The translations under genes were made by a program, and so were the position numbers. A model generated the notes under the pieces. The model had not been told where the DNA came from, ran no database searches, and worked only from the letters and a program-made list of their open reading frames with translations. A stretch of 64,000 nucleotides of DNA from Ignavibacteria bacterium (GTDB taxonomy: Bacteria; Bacteroidota; Ignavibacteria; Ignavibacteriales; Melioribacteraceae). Position 1 is the first letter of the stretch. Each line of letters starts with the position of its first letter. The DNA lies in the NCBI GenBank assembly GCA_016873835.1, contig VGVY01000003.1, positions 38,854 to 102,853 of the forward strand, given 5' to 3'. Shown here in pieces: positions 27,396 to 37,111 of this stretch.

Positions 27396-28478
27396 ATGAA
27401 AAAAACAAAATTATATTCACTTCACGAAAAGCTCAACGCAAAGATTGTTGATTTTGCTGGATTCAAAATGCCAATTCATTACAGCTCTATTATTAAAGAA
27501 CACAAAGCAGTAAGAACTTCAGTTGGTGTTTTTGATGTATCTCATATGGGAGAAATTTTTGTGCGAGGCAAAAATGCATTGGATTTTATTCAATTAATAA
27601 CTGTAAATGATGCATCATTGCTTACAGATGGAAGAGTACAATACTCTGCAATGTGTTACGATGATGGCGGAATAGTTGATGATTTGCTTGTATATCGTTT
27701 ATCTGAAAATGAATTCATGTTAGTTGTAAATGCATCTAACAAGGATAAAGACTTTGAATGGATGAATAAAAACAAAATTGATGATGTAGAACTTATTGAT
27801 GAAAGTGATGAATATTCATTGCTAGCCGTGCAAGGTCCAAAATCAAAATCTGTGATTGAAAAAATTTGTGACAATTCTTTAGACATAGAATATTATCATT
27901 TTACAAGTACAAAAATTGCTGGGATTGAACTACTTATTTCACGAACTGGATATACTGGTGAACTGGGCTACGAATTGTATTTCAAAGGGAATGAATCTGA
28001 CGCTAGAAAAGTTTGGAATGCAGTATTTGAGGCTGGTAAAGAATTTGAAATTCAACCAGTTGGATTAGGTGCAAGAGATTCACTTCGTTTAGAAATGGGT
28101 TTTTGTTTATATGGAAATGATATTGACCAAACAACTAATACTTTAGAAGCTGGTTTAGGCTGGATTACAAAATTAAAAAAACCTTCATTTCTAGGTAAAG
28201 AAGCTTTGCTAAAAATAAAAGAGAACGGTTTACGAAAAAAATTAGTGCCAATAATATCGAGCGAAAAGATTTTTCCGCGTAATGGTTATGAAATTGCTGC
28301 AGATGGTAAAATTGTTGGGCGTTTAACAAGCGGAACTGTCAGCCCGATACTTGATAAAGCGATTGCACTTGGCTACATTGAGATTAAATTTGCAAACGAA
28401 GGAAATCAAATTAGTATTTTAATTAGGGGGAAGGAGATTCCCGCATTTATAACAAAACTTCCATTTATAAAGAACTAA
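27396..28478 (+). CDS. gcvT: aminomethyltransferase, glycine cleavage T protein
   Basis: A 360-residue protein of normal GcvT length. The T protein takes the aminomethyl group from lipoyl-H protein onto tetrahydrofolate. Visible family segments: Phe-Asp-Val-Ser-His-Met-Gly-Glu near residue 47, the folate-site Arg-Thr-Gly-Tyr-Thr-Gly-Glu-Leu-Gly-Tyr-Glu near residue 190, and Leu-Gly-Ala-Arg-Asp-Ser-Leu-Arg-Leu-Glu-Met-Gly. The other gcv genes are not in the window, so it is separated from its partners. Confidence 0.95.
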   Translation: MKKTKLYSLHEKLNAKIVDFAGFKMPIHYSSIIKEHKAVRTSVGVFDVSHMGEIFVRGKNALDFIQLITVNDASLLTDGRVQYSAMCYDDGGIVDDLLVYRLSENEFMLVVNASNKDKDFEWMNKNKIDDVELIDESDEYSLLAVQGPKSKSVIEKICDNSLDIEYYHFTSTKIAGIELLISRTGYTGELGYELYFKGNESDARKVWNAVFEAGKEFEIQPVGLGARDSLRLEMGFCLYGNDIDQTTNTLEAGLGWITKLKKPSFLGKEALLKIKENGLRKKLVPIISSEKIFPRNGYEIAADGKIVGRLTSGTVSPILDKAIALGYIEIKFANEGNQISILIRGKEIPAFITKLPFIKN

Positions 28479-28479
28479 T

Positions 28480-29262
28480 ATGAAAATAAATGTTGTTTAT
28501 TCTAATCTTCACTATGACGAACTCCATTTTACCGGAAAAACTTGTGTAATAATAGATGTATTACGCGCTTCAACTGTAATAGTAACTGCATTAACCAATG
28601 GCGCTCGAGAAGTTATTCCAGTCAATACAGTGGATTTTGCAATGAAAGTAAGCGGGGATGCATTTAGAAGTCAGACAATTTTAGCTGGCGAACGGAATAC
28701 AAAAAAAGTTGAAGGATTTGCACTTGGAAATTCACCGCTTGAATATACACAAGAAGCAATTGCCGGGAAATCTATTATTCTTTATACTACAAATGGATCA
28801 AAGTCGGTTGTAAAAGCAAAATTTTCAGAGAATTTATTTGTTGCCAGCTTTAATAATTTATCGGCTGTTGCAAATCATTTAATTAAACTTAACAAAGATG
28901 CAGAAATTATCTGTGCTGGAACTAATGGCGGATTTAATTATGAAGATGCTGTCTGTGCCGGCTACTTAGTTGATAAACTTAAAAAACAAAATAAAGAACT
29001 TGAACTTAGTGATTCTGCAAATGCAAGTGGAGTATTATACAAATCTAGTTCTAAAAACATTCTTTTGATGCTGAAAAAAACTGAACATGGTAAATTATTA
29101 ATTGAGAACGGATTTGCTGAAGATCTAAAAGAATGTGCAAAAATAGATATTTCTGAAGTAGTTCCTTATTATACATCTGGCGTTCTTAAAAAATTAGATA
29201 TTACAGATACGTTAAATAAATCTGGGAATAAACAAAACCAAAAAAATGGCAAAGAGAAATAG
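28480..29262 (+). CDS. comB: 2-phosphosulfolactate phosphatase (ComB family)
   Basis: A 260-residue protein starting one base after the gcvT stop. ComB dephosphorylates 2-phosphosulfolactate to sulfolactate, a step known from coenzyme M synthesis in methanogens; bacterial members may serve sulfolactate or other pathways. Family segments: Val-Ile-Ile-Asp-Val-Leu-Arg-Ala-Ser-Thr, Ala-Gly-Glu-Arg-Asn, Gly-Asn-Ser-Pro-Leu and Thr-Thr-Asn-Gly. Neighbouring genes for the rest of the pathway (comA, comC) are not seen. The end overlaps the ftsK start by 17 bases. Confidence 0.88.
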   Translation: MKINVVYSNLHYDELHFTGKTCVIIDVLRASTVIVTALTNGAREVIPVNTVDFAMKVSGDAFRSQTILAGERNTKKVEGFALGNSPLEYTQEAIAGKSIILYTTNGSKSVVKAKFSENLFVASFNNLSAVANHLIKLNKDAEIICAGTNGGFNYEDAVCAGYLVDKLKKQNKELELSDSANASGVLYKSSSKNILLMLKKTEHGKLLIENGFAEDLKECAKIDISEVVPYYTSGVLKKLDITDTLNKSGNKQNQKNGKEK

Positions 29263-31726
29263 CAAAAGGGAATCCTCGAGCGAAAAAGAATTCTTTGTAG
29301 TTTCTCCAGCAAAAAAGAAAAAACTTCTCGGAATTTTTTTAGCTGCTTTTTCACTTTTAATTTTTTTAAGCATATTATCTTATTCTAAATTAGATGTTGC
29401 ATCATTGCCGACCAAATTAACCGACCTCTTTAGTATTTTTAGCTCCAATCCAGAGTTTTCTGCTAAAGCAGCAACTGTCAATAACTGGCTTGGTATTTTC
29501 GGTGCATTTATATCTCACTTTTTAATACAATCGACTTTAGGATATTTTTCAATTGTTTTTCCGATTATCATGTTTATCTGGGGATATACGGTGCTCAAAG
29601 GTAATGAAATCAAACTCGCAATTTATTTCACAAATTTTTTACTAGTCTCTGGTATTTTGTTGTCAACTTTTTTTGGTATGCTCAGATTCACTCCTGAAAT
29701 CAATCTGCTTACAGATGTATATGAACTATCTGGAAATATAGGCGATTTTTTGGGAACAGCTATAAGTAGACTTCTTGGCGGTCTAGGGAGTATTATTTTT
29801 CTAGCTGCTGCAATGATAGTTACTCTAATAATTGCTTTTGATGTTCGATTTGGTTCGATCCTTAACTTCTTCAAAAATTTATTTTCAAAAGATGATGACG
29901 ATAACGTTAAAATAAAAAGTACAGAACAAGAAAAAACAGATTCGAATTTAGAAAAAATAAAAAGTCTGAAAGATGAAGGGAAACTAAAAAGTTTATTCAA
30001 ATCACGTGAAGAAGATGAAATAAATGCAAGTGAGTTAGAAGAAACCGAAACTCGAATTAAAATTATTAAAAAGGATGAACCCGAAAAAATAATTGACCCT
30101 GAAATAGACAATGAAATTTCAAAAGCAAAACCTATAAAAATTGATATTAGCAAAGCTGAAAAGCAAAAAATGTCTGAAGATGATATTCCTATTGTTGATA
30201 AAGATGTTGAGCAAACTCTGCCGGATCAATGGAACGAGGAGTTAAATTATGTTCCGCCAAAACTTGATTTGTTAGTTGCTGCAGATTCAGAAGAAGTAAA
30301 AATTCATGAAAGTGAATTAAAAAGAAATGCAGAACTGCTGAAAGAGAAACTATCACTATTCGATATTCAAATTGAAGATATAACAGTAACTCCTGGCCCA
30401 GTAGTTACTTTATATGAAATTGTTCCAGCACCAGGCGTAAAGATAAGTAGGATTGTAAGTTTAGAGCACGATATCGCATTGGCGTTAGCGGCGAGAGGTA
30501 TAAGAATTATTGCGCCTATTCCAGGGAAAAGCGCTATTGGTGTTGAAATACCTAATACAGAAGCATCAATAGTAAGAGCAAAATCAGTAGTTAGTAAATT
30601 GAAAGATTCCAAAGCTGAATTGCCATTGGCACTAGGAAAAACTATAGCTGGAGATGTTTATATAACAGATTTGGCAAAGATGCCGCACTTATTAATTGCT
30701 GGTTCAACTGGTTCGGGAAAAAGTGTTGGAATAAATATGCTTATTAACAGTTTAATTTATTCCAAACATCCTTCAGAAATAAAATTTGTAATAATCGATC
30801 CAAAGAAAATAGAGCTTTCATTCTACCGAAAACTTAATAAACATTTTTTAGCGGTTTCCCCAGATTTAGAAGAAGAGATAATAACCAATCCGCAAAATTC
30901 ATTACTAGCTTTAAAAGCTGTTGAATATGAAATGGAAAAAAGATATGACAGATTAGCAAAAGCTGGTGTTAGAAATATTGTTGATTATAATAAAAAAATA
31001 GGAAATCCGAAGAGCAGACCTAAAGACACAGATGAAATAAAGCATTATAAAATGCCGTATATAATTATTGTAATAGATGAGTTAGCAGATTTGATGATTA
31101 CATCTGGAAGAGAAGTTGAAGAACCGATTGCACGTTTAGCTCAACTTGCAAGAGCTGTAGGTATTCATCTTATTCTTGCTACTCAAAGACCATCTGTTAA
31201 TGTTATAACCGGCGTTATTAAAGCTAACTTTAGTGCTAGAATGGCCTATCAAGTTGCCACAAAAATTGATTCCCGTACAATTCTAGATATGAATGGAGCA
31301 GAGCAGCTTCTCGGTAATGGTGATATGTTATTTTTACCAGGAGGTATGCCAAAACCAATTAGAATTCAAAATGCATTTATTACTACCGAAGAAGTAGAAA
31401 AGATTATGAATTTTATCTACACACAGAAAGGTTATTCAAAGAGATTCTTTTTACCTTCTATGTTTGAAAAAAAGAAAACTGATAATGCAAACTTTTTAGC
31501 AGATTTGGATCCAATGTTTGAAGACGCAGCAAGAGTAATTGTAAGGCATCAGCAAGGTTCAGTTTCATTATTGCAGCGTAGACTTAAACTCGGATATTCT
31601 AGAGCAGCAAGAATTATTGATCAATTAGAACAAGCTGGAATAGTTGGGCAGTCTGAGGGCAGTAAAGCACGTGACGTTTTAGTCGAAAACGAAGAGCAGT
31701 TAGAGACAATTTTAAGATCTTTATAA
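29246..31726 (+). CDS. ftsK: DNA translocase FtsK/SpoIIIE
   Basis: An 826-residue protein. Membrane segments fill residues about 25-205, followed by an acidic/lysine-rich linker (~210-340). The motor has Walker A Ala-Gly-Ser-Thr-Gly-Ser-Gly-Lys-Ser near 487-496 and Walker B Ile-Ile-Val-Ile-Asp-Glu-Leu-Ala-Asp. The C-terminal gamma winged helix (Gln-Gly-Ser-Val-Ser-Leu-Leu-Gln-Arg-Arg) reads KOPS-type polar sequences. FtsK clears and resolves chromosome termini at the division septum with Xer recombinases; a xerD-like gene is about 17 kb downstream. It overlaps comB by 17 bases. Confidence 0.96.
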   Translation: MAKRNSKRESSSEKEFFVVSPAKKKKLLGIFLAAFSLLIFLSILSYSKLDVASLPTKLTDLFSIFSSNPEFSAKAATVNNWLGIFGAFISHFLIQSTLGYFSIVFPIIMFIWGYTVLKGNEIKLAIYFTNFLLVSGILLSTFFGMLRFTPEINLLTDVYELSGNIGDFLGTAISRLLGGLGSIIFLAAAMIVTLIIAFDVRFGSILNFFKNLFSKDDDDNVKIKSTEQEKTDSNLEKIKSLKDEGKLKSLFKSREEDEINASELEETETRIKIIKKDEPEKIIDPEIDNEISKAKPIKIDISKAEKQKMSEDDIPIVDKDVEQTLPDQWNEELNYVPPKLDLLVAADSEEVKIHESELKRNAELLKEKLSLFDIQIEDITVTPGPVVTLYEIVPAPGVKISRIVSLEHDIALALAARGIRIIAPIPGKSAIGVEIPNTEASIVRAKSVVSKLKDSKAELPLALGKTIAGDVYITDLAKMPHLLIAGSTGSGKSVGINMLINSLIYSKHPSEIKFVIIDPKKIELSFYRKLNKHFLAVSPDLEEEIITNPQNSLLALKAVEYEMEKRYDRLAKAGVRNIVDYNKKIGNPKSRPKDTDEIKHYKMPYIIIVIDELADLMITSGREVEEPIARLAQLARAVGIHLILATQRPSVNVITGVIKANFSARMAYQVATKIDSRTILDMNGAEQLLGNGDMLFLPGGMPKPIRIQNAFITTEEVEKIMNFIYTQKGYSKRFFLPSMFEKKKTDNANFLADLDPMFEDAARVIVRHQQGSVSLLQRRLKLGYSRAARIIDQLEQAGIVGQSEGSKARDVLVENEEQLETILRSL

Positions 31727-31729
31727 AAA

Positions 31730-32347
31730 ATGAAAACGAAATTATTCTTACTATTTATCATTACCTCGCAAGCATTTTATGCGCAGTCTGGAACGGAAGT
31801 ATTAAAAAAGGTTCAGACAAAATTTAATTCCATTCAAAGTTTCAGTGCTAACTTTACTTTAATTTTTTATGAAGCTGATGGAAAAGGGGGAAGTAAGACA
31901 AGCGGAAAATTTTTTTACAAGCGAAAAAATAAATTTGTTGTTGAGCAGAAAAATCTGCTCATTACTTCAAATGGGGAAACTATTTGGAATTATGATAAAT
32001 CAAGAAAAAGAGTTGTAATAAGTTATTTTACTGATGATCCTACTTCATTTTCTATTGAGCGATATGTTTTTGATTATCCAAGCCAATGTAGGATAAGATT
32101 GAGCGTTCCTGAAAGTACATCATCAGAAAAAGTCCTTGTTCTGATACCCAAAGATGAACAAATAGATTTTCAAGAAACTAAACTCTGGATAAACACAGAC
32201 AATCTAATTTCAAAAATGGAAGTAATTGATTTAATGGGAACTAAATTCAGTTTTAGCTTTTCTGATATTTTAGAAAATGCTGATATAAACGAATCTCGTT
32301 TTACATATCACCCTCCAAAAGGAATTCAAATTATTGATCTCCGTTAA
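31730..32347 (+). CDS. lolA: outer membrane lipoprotein carrier LolA family
   Basis: A 205-residue protein, 3 bases after ftsK, the typical LolA neighbour. It has a signal peptide (residues 4-19, cut after Phe-Tyr-Ala-Gln). LolA is a periplasmic half-barrel chaperone that carries lipoproteins from the inner to the outer membrane. The family pattern is present: Val-Gln-Thr-Lys-Phe-Asn-Ser-Ile-Gln-Ser-Phe-Ser-Ala-Asn-Phe, then Lys-Phe-Phe-Tyr-Lys-Arg, then Thr-Ile-Trp-Asn-Tyr-Asp. Confidence 0.9.
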   Translation: MKTKLFLLFIITSQAFYAQSGTEVLKKVQTKFNSIQSFSANFTLIFYEADGKGGSKTSGKFFYKRKNKFVVEQKNLLITSNGETIWNYDKSRKRVVISYFTDDPTSFSIERYVFDYPSQCRIRLSVPESTSSEKVLVLIPKDEQIDFQETKLWINTDNLISKMEVIDLMGTKFSFSFSDILENADINESRFTYHPPKGIQIIDLR

Positions 32348-33401
32348 ACAAATATCCTTCAAAAAAATCTCGGGATATCTAATACCCGTAATTTTGACAC
32401 TTCTCTTTTTGTACTTAGCACTTCGTGGAATTGATTTGCAAGAATCATTTGAAATAATTTTTAATGTATCAGTAATCTGGTTAGTTGTTTATATACTTGT
32501 TTTTATTTTTTCGCATTTCATTCGGGCTATAAGATGGAAATTGATGATTTCGCAAGTAAAGAAGGATGTTTCATTAACAAATCTTTTTGGTGCAGTAATG
32601 ATTGGGTATGGAGTTAATTGTGTAATTCCGAGGTTAGGGGAAGTTTACCGCGGTTTTTTCCTTGGTAAGTGGGAAGGTGTTTCGAGAACTACGATGTTGG
32701 GAACAGTAATTGTTGAAAGAATAATTGATATTTCTGCATTTGCATTTGCTTCATTATTAAGTGTCTATTTATTTCCTGGTAATCTTTTTGATAAAATTGT
32801 TTGGTTGAAAACATCACTGATAATTGGATTTAGCATAATTTTTATCCTTGCAGTTGTAGTAATATTTCTTGTAAGATTCGAAGCGAAATTTGATTCTGCT
32901 ATTGTTAAAATTGTAGGCAAGTTTAGTAAAAAAGCCTCGGAAACATTATCAGACATTTTTTCAACACTTGTCAGCGGCTTTTCTATTATTGATGGTTCAA
33001 AATCAATTTTTTATATAGTAACTCTCACCATGTTTATTTTAATTCTCTATGCACTCAACGCTTATGTAGGATTTTATATGTTAGATATGCAGATAAATGG
33101 TAATGTAAATTTGGTAATGGCTTGGGTATTTATGACTATTAGTGCTTACGGCATGATAATTCCAACCCCTGGCGGTACTGGTTCATATCATATGATTTCA
33201 ATTCTGGTTTTAACTCAGGTTTATAGCTTTAACTATGAATTAAGTGCTGCATATGCAATTCTTACTCATTTTATTTCGTATGTAATTTTTATCGGTTCTA
33301 CACTTGGATTTGTTTATGTAATTAATAGAATTAGAATTAAGAAAGGGTACAGCAGCGAAAATTTTTACAGTGTGTTTAGTTTAAGGAACGATTCCAAATG
33401 A
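32334..33401 (+). CDS. flippase-like / LPG-synthase-type membrane protein
   Basis: A 355-residue polytopic protein starting at a TTG inside the end of lolA (14-base overlap); no ATG is available near the expected start. About eight hydrophobic segments are visible. The family (UPF0104, lysylphosphatidylglycerol synthase TM region) is recognised by Phe-Ile-Arg-Ala-Ile-Arg-Trp, Asn-Cys-Val-Ile-Pro-Arg-Leu-Gly-Glu and Pro-Thr-Pro-Gly-Gly-Thr-Gly. Members are inner-membrane proteins, some lipid flippases. No synthase domain follows, so lysyl-lipid synthesis is not implied. Confidence 0.85.
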   Translation: MISVKQISFKKISGYLIPVILTLLFLYLALRGIDLQESFEIIFNVSVIWLVVYILVFIFSHFIRAIRWKLMISQVKKDVSLTNLFGAVMIGYGVNCVIPRLGEVYRGFFLGKWEGVSRTTMLGTVIVERIIDISAFAFASLLSVYLFPGNLFDKIVWLKTSLIIGFSIIFILAVVVIFLVRFEAKFDSAIVKIVGKFSKKASETLSDIFSTLVSGFSIIDGSKSIFYIVTLTMFILILYALNAYVGFYMLDMQINGNVNLVMAWVFMTISAYGMIIPTPGGTGSYHMISILVLTQVYSFNYELSAAYAILTHFISYVIFIGSTLGFVYVINRIRIKKGYSSENFYSVFSLRNDSK

Positions 33402-34039
33402 AAAAATTATTTCTCCTTATTTTTATTTTTCCTTGTATCACAATAATCGCACAATTCGACTTAAGTTTGTCAATGGGATTAGACTTTAAGACTGCACCAT
33501 CATTTAGAGATTACGTGAATTCTAATTTTGCACCTCCAAATAATCAACTTTCATCATTTTCAAGTTCAGTAAGTTTTTCTGGAGAAGTAGGTTATCAATA
33601 CTCTAGCAATATGCAATGCGGGATTGAGTACAGTTTACTTTTAGATTCATACAATACTCCTATTGGTTCTGGAGGAAAATATGAAATCTCTTATTCCAGC
33701 CATAGACCTTCAATAATTCTTTATTACGTAATTTCTGGTCAAGGGTATAAGTTTAAGTTTGGCGGTGGATTGGGTTTAAGGTTTATTTCTTTGACTGAAG
33801 ATATTTTCGTACAAACAAATTATACTTCAACTGGAGTTGGAATTTTGTTAAAAGCTGATGGAAATACTCTAATCAGTGAGAATTTGTTTGCATTAATTGG
33901 TGTTGATGTTAGATATGACTTGCCCGGTGAAATTGCTTCGGAAAATAATTCTAAGATTGTAAACTTTGCGAACGGAGAGATAGTTAATTTAAATGCTCTT
34001 TCTGTTGGGATTAAATTAGGCGTTTCTTACAATTTTTAA
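33398..34039 (+). CDS. putative outer membrane beta-barrel protein
   Basis: A 213-residue protein with a signal peptide (residues 3-17, cut near Ile-Ile-Ala-Gln). The mature part has alternating strands rich in Gly, Ser and aromatic residues, and ends in Val-Ser-Tyr-Asn-Phe, the terminal-Phe pattern of outer membrane barrels. Its ATG overlaps the previous stop by 4 bases (ATGA). No specific family is recognised. Position next to lolA and uppP suits an envelope role. Confidence 0.6.
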   Translation: MKKLFLLIFIFPCITIIAQFDLSLSMGLDFKTAPSFRDYVNSNFAPPNNQLSSFSSSVSFSGEVGYQYSSNMQCGIEYSLLLDSYNTPIGSGGKYEISYSSHRPSIILYYVISGQGYKFKFGGGLGLRFISLTEDIFVQTNYTSTGVGILLKADGNTLISENLFALIGVDVRYDLPGEIASENNSKIVNFANGEIVNLNALSVGIKLGVSYNF

Positions 34040-34048
34040 AGGTAATAA

Positions 34049-34897
34049 ATGACAGTTCTTGAAGCTGTATTTCTTGGAATAATTCAAGGATTAACAGAAT
34101 TCTTGCCAATTAGCAGCACTGGTCATTTAACAGTTGCTGGTAAATTTCTAAATTTAATTACTAATGACCTTCCTGAGCAATGGACTGCATTTATTGCAAT
34201 TATTCAATTAGGGACATTGATTGCTGTATTGATTTACTTTAGAATTGAACTCTATCATATTGCTAAAGATTTTTTTATTGAAAATATTATTAGCAGAAAA
34301 AAATTTAGTGATCAAAAACTAAATGCTAAAATGGGTTGGTATTTAATATTAGCCACCATTCCGGTTGTTATAATAGGACTTTGGTTTAAAGATTTCATTG
34401 AAAGTGTATTTACAAAAAATTTATATGTCATAGCTACAAGTTTAATTGCACTTGCAGTAATTCTCAGCATTGCAGAGAAATTTTCTAACTTCCAACGTAA
34501 ACCTGAAAATATAAAATGGTTCGATGCATTAGTAATTGGATTAGCACAATCCTTAGCATTAATACCAGGATCTTCAAGATCAGGAACAACGATAACTGCG
34601 GCACTATTTTTAGGATTCAATAGAGAAACTGCCGCAAGGTTCTCATTCCTTATGAGTATACCAGCGGTTTTGGCAAGTGGACTATTACAATTTTATCAAT
34701 CACTTGAATATATTGATTCGGCAAGTTTGTTAAATCTCATTATCGCAATAATTGTATCTGCAATTTCAGGATATCTTTCGATTGAATACTTGCTTAGATA
34801 TCTGCGTAAAAATTCTACAATGATTTTTGTATATTATCGAATTGCTGCTGGAATAATCATATTTATTTTAATTTCAATAGGAGTGATTCAATTCTAA
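34049..34897 (+). CDS. uppP: undecaprenyl-diphosphatase (UppP/BacA)
   Basis: A 282-residue polytopic inner-membrane enzyme that removes a phosphate from undecaprenyl diphosphate to recycle the carrier for peptidoglycan and polysaccharide synthesis. Catalytic motif 1 is [13 protein letters not shown]. Motif 2 is Pro-Gly-Ser-Ser-Arg-Ser-Gly-Thr. The length is normal for the family. Nine bases separate it from the barrel gene and ten from the cyclophilin gene. Confidence 0.96.
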   Translation: MTVLEAVFLGIIQGLTEFLPISSTGHLTVAGKFLNLITNDLPEQWTAFIAIIQLGTLIAVLIYFRIELYHIAKDFFIENIISRKKFSDQKLNAKMGWYLILATIPVVIIGLWFKDFIESVFTKNLYVIATSLIALAVILSIAEKFSNFQRKPENIKWFDALVIGLAQSLALIPGSSRSGTTITAALFLGFNRETAARFSFLMSIPAVLASGLLQFYQSLEYIDSASLLNLIIAIIVSAISGYLSIEYLLRYLRKNSTMIFVYYRIAAGIIIFILISIGVIQF

Positions 34898-34907
34898 AGG
34901 AGCTATC

Positions 34908-35525
34908 ATGTCAAAGAAGTTAGTTATTTTTTTATTTTTTTCATTAATATTAGTTTCATGTAAATCCACACCGGAAAAGGAAATCAATAAAGAAGCAAAA
35001 ATAGAGAAAGGAGATTCCTTGGAAAATTTATTTGATTTAAAAAACAACGAGAAATTAATTGCAACTATGGTAACGAATATGGGTACCATCGAAATTGAAT
35101 TGTTTGCACCCGATGTTCCCAAGACTGTAAAGAATTTTGTTGGCTTGGCAACAAAAGGTTATTACGATAGAATTATTTTTCATAGAGTTATAAAAGATTT
35201 TATGATTCAAGGCGGAGATCCTACTGGTACTGGCAGAGGCGGTGAAAGTTATTGGGGTGGTCAATTTGAGGATGAGTTTGTTCCATCACTTATGCATGAC
35301 AAACCAGGTATTTTATCTATGGCCAATGCTGGTCCAAATACTAATACAAGTCAATTTTTTATTACTGTGGTACCAACTCCTTGGCTTAACGCAAGGCATA
35401 CGGTTTTTGGCAAGGTTGTTAAAGGAATGGAAGTTATAAATGCAATAAGTACAGTTCCGACAAATCAAATGGATAGACCAATATCTGATGTAATAATGCA
35501 TAAGGTTACAATAGAAAAAAGGTAA
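34908..35525 (+). CDS. cyclophilin-type peptidylprolyl isomerase lipoprotein
   Basis: A 205-residue protein with an AAAGGAG ribosome binding site. The signal peptide ends in a lipobox with Cys18 (Leu-Val-Ser-Cys), so it is a lipoprotein. The cyclophilin domain covers about 45-203, with [24 protein letters not shown] and the catalytic Arg in Phe-His-Arg. It catalyses cis-trans isomerisation of X-Pro bonds, probably helping fold periplasmic or outer-membrane proteins. The stop is immediately followed by the next start. Confidence 0.93.
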   Translation: MSKKLVIFLFFSLILVSCKSTPEKEINKEAKIEKGDSLENLFDLKNNEKLIATMVTNMGTIEIELFAPDVPKTVKNFVGLATKGYYDRIIFHRVIKDFMIQGGDPTGTGRGGESYWGGQFEDEFVPSLMHDKPGILSMANAGPNTNTSQFFITVVPTPWLNARHTVFGKVVKGMEVINAISTVPTNQMDRPISDVIMHKVTIEKR

Positions 35526-36995
35526 ATGAAACAAGAAGAATTTTTTACATCTCGCTTGGGTTTAATTTTAGCTACTCTTGGAATTGCAGTTGGAACTGGA
35601 AATATTTGGCGTTTTTCAAGAATAGTTGCACAAAACGGTGGTGGATCCTTTTTGATCCCCTGGGTTTTTTTCCTATTGTTTTGGTCACTGCCTCTAATTA
35701 TTGCTGAATTTGCATTAGGAAAATCTACTCGCCATTCTCCGATAGGTGCAATAGCTAAAACTGCTGGTAAAAAATTTGGCTGGATGGGTGCATTCATTGC
35801 ATTTGTTTCAACAGCCATTATGTTTTACTATTCAGTTGTTGTTGGGTGGTGTATAAAGTATTTAGTTTCTGCCGCTAGCGGAGATCTTTTCTCAACAAGT
35901 AATCATTTAGAATATTGGAATAATTTTTCGGGGTCAAGCTATCCAATTGTTTTTCACTTTATTGCTATGTTAATTGGATCGATTGTGATATTTAAAGGAA
36001 TAGTTAAAGGTGTTGAAAAGGTTAATAAAATTCTTGTGTCATCGTTGCTTGTCATTTTAGTTATATTATTTATTAGAGCTGTAACTCTACCAAACGCTCT
36101 CGAAGGTATCAAGTATTTATTTACACCTAAATTAGATTTAATTCTAGATTACAAAGTATGGTTAAATGCATTAACACAAAATGCATGGGATACTGGGGCT
36201 GGCTGGGGATTAATATTAACATATGCAATTTATATGAAAAAGAAAGAAGATATTGCTTTAAATGCAGCACTAATTGGGTTTGGTAATAATTCTGTATCCT
36301 TAATTGCTGGTATAATTATTTTTTCAACTGTTTTCTCTCTAAGTTCAACTGATGCGCTTATTCAAGTTTCTCAATCTGGCCCAGCAAATACGGGATTAAC
36401 TTTCATTTATTTACCATTACTTTTTTCGAATATATCCGGCAGCATGATTTTTAACACAATATTTGCTTCATTATTTTTTTTGGCGCTCTCATTTGCTGCA
36501 CTTACTTCTTTGATTTCGATGATTGAATTAGCTACCAGAACCTTAATTGATTTTGGAATTGTAAGAAACAGAGCAATACTTTTTGTCGGAGCTCTTGGTT
36601 TTGCATTTGGAATACCATCAGCAATAGATGTAAAATTTTTAATTAACCAAGATTGGGTCTGGGGTGTTGGATTAATTCTTAGTGGTGCATTTATATCCTT
36701 TTCTGTGATAAAATATGGTGTTGATAGATTTCGAACAGAAATAATCAATGGACCAGGAAGTGATATAAAAATTGGGAAGTGGTACAACTATCTGATCAAA
36801 TACTTAATTCCGTTTCAAGCAGTAGTTTTACTTGCGTGGTGGCTAATTTCTTCAACTGCGTGGGATCCTGAATGGTGGAATCCTTTTCATTCAGAAAATT
36901 TAGGTACATGTATTGTCCAATGGTTTTTAATAATTACAGTTTTCATTATGACAAATAAATACTTAGTTAAATATACGTTGGATAGGAAATCATGA
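35526..36995 (+). CDS. sodium-dependent amino-acid transporter, NSS family (MetP-like)
   Basis: A 489-residue polytopic protein, roughly 11-12 membrane segments. The first segment has the NSS signature Val-Gly-Thr-Gly-Asn-Ile-Trp-Arg-Phe, which shapes the sodium and substrate sites, then Asn-Gly-Gly-Gly-Ser-Phe. The family imports amino acids or osmolytes with sodium. The ATG directly follows the cyclophilin stop. The next gene encodes a 39-residue protein of the MetS/MaAIMP small-subunit type, which pairs with MetP-type methionine/alanine importers, so methionine or a similar neutral amino acid is the best guess. Confidence 0.9.
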   Translation: MKQEEFFTSRLGLILATLGIAVGTGNIWRFSRIVAQNGGGSFLIPWVFFLLFWSLPLIIAEFALGKSTRHSPIGAIAKTAGKKFGWMGAFIAFVSTAIMFYYSVVVGWCIKYLVSAASGDLFSTSNHLEYWNNFSGSSYPIVFHFIAMLIGSIVIFKGIVKGVEKVNKILVSSLLVILVILFIRAVTLPNALEGIKYLFTPKLDLILDYKVWLNALTQNAWDTGAGWGLILTYAIYMKKKEDIALNAALIGFGNNSVSLIAGIIIFSTVFSLSSTDALIQVSQSGPANTGLTFIYLPLLFSNISGSMIFNTIFASLFFLALSFAALTSLISMIELATRTLIDFGIVRNRAILFVGALGFAFGIPSAIDVKFLINQDWVWGVGLILSGAFISFSVIKYGVDRFRTEIINGPGSDIKIGKWYNYLIKYLIPFQAVVLLAWWLISSTAWDPEWWNPFHSENLGTCIVQWFLIITVFIMTNKYLVKYTLDRKS

Positions 36996-37111
36996 AAATT
37001 GAAACTATTGTTACAGCAATATTTGTTATTGGAATTGTGTGGGGCGGAGTTTCATATTTTCTTCTTCGTGCAATAAAATTTGAAAAATCGAAAAATTCTG
37101 ATCAAGAATAA
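36992..37111 (+). CDS. MetS-type NSS transporter small subunit
   Basis: A 39-residue protein whose ATG overlaps the transporter stop by 4 bases (ATGA) and whose stop abuts the holA start. It has one membrane segment (about residues 5-25) with an N-terminal Lys-Ile-Glu, a Gly-Ile-Val-Trp-Gly-Gly centre and a basic-acidic tail. This matches the methionine/alanine importer small subunit family (MetS, MaAIMP_sms), which is needed by MetP transporters in Corynebacterium. Size, position and coupling make it a real gene despite its length. Confidence 0.8.
   Translation: MKIETIVTAIFVIGIVWGGVSYFLLRAIKFEKSKNSDQE

Noticed and set aside
29623..30153. 176-codon minus-strand reading frame
   Set aside because: It lies fully opposite ftsK, is Ser/Ile-rich like an antisense shadow, and has no domain.
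35465..35818. 117-codon minus-strand reading frame
   Set aside because: It spans the end of the cyclophilin gene and the start of the transporter in antisense, with no domain.
36407..36787. 126-codon minus-strand reading frame
   Set aside because: It is antisense to the NSS transporter; the sense gene is unambiguous.
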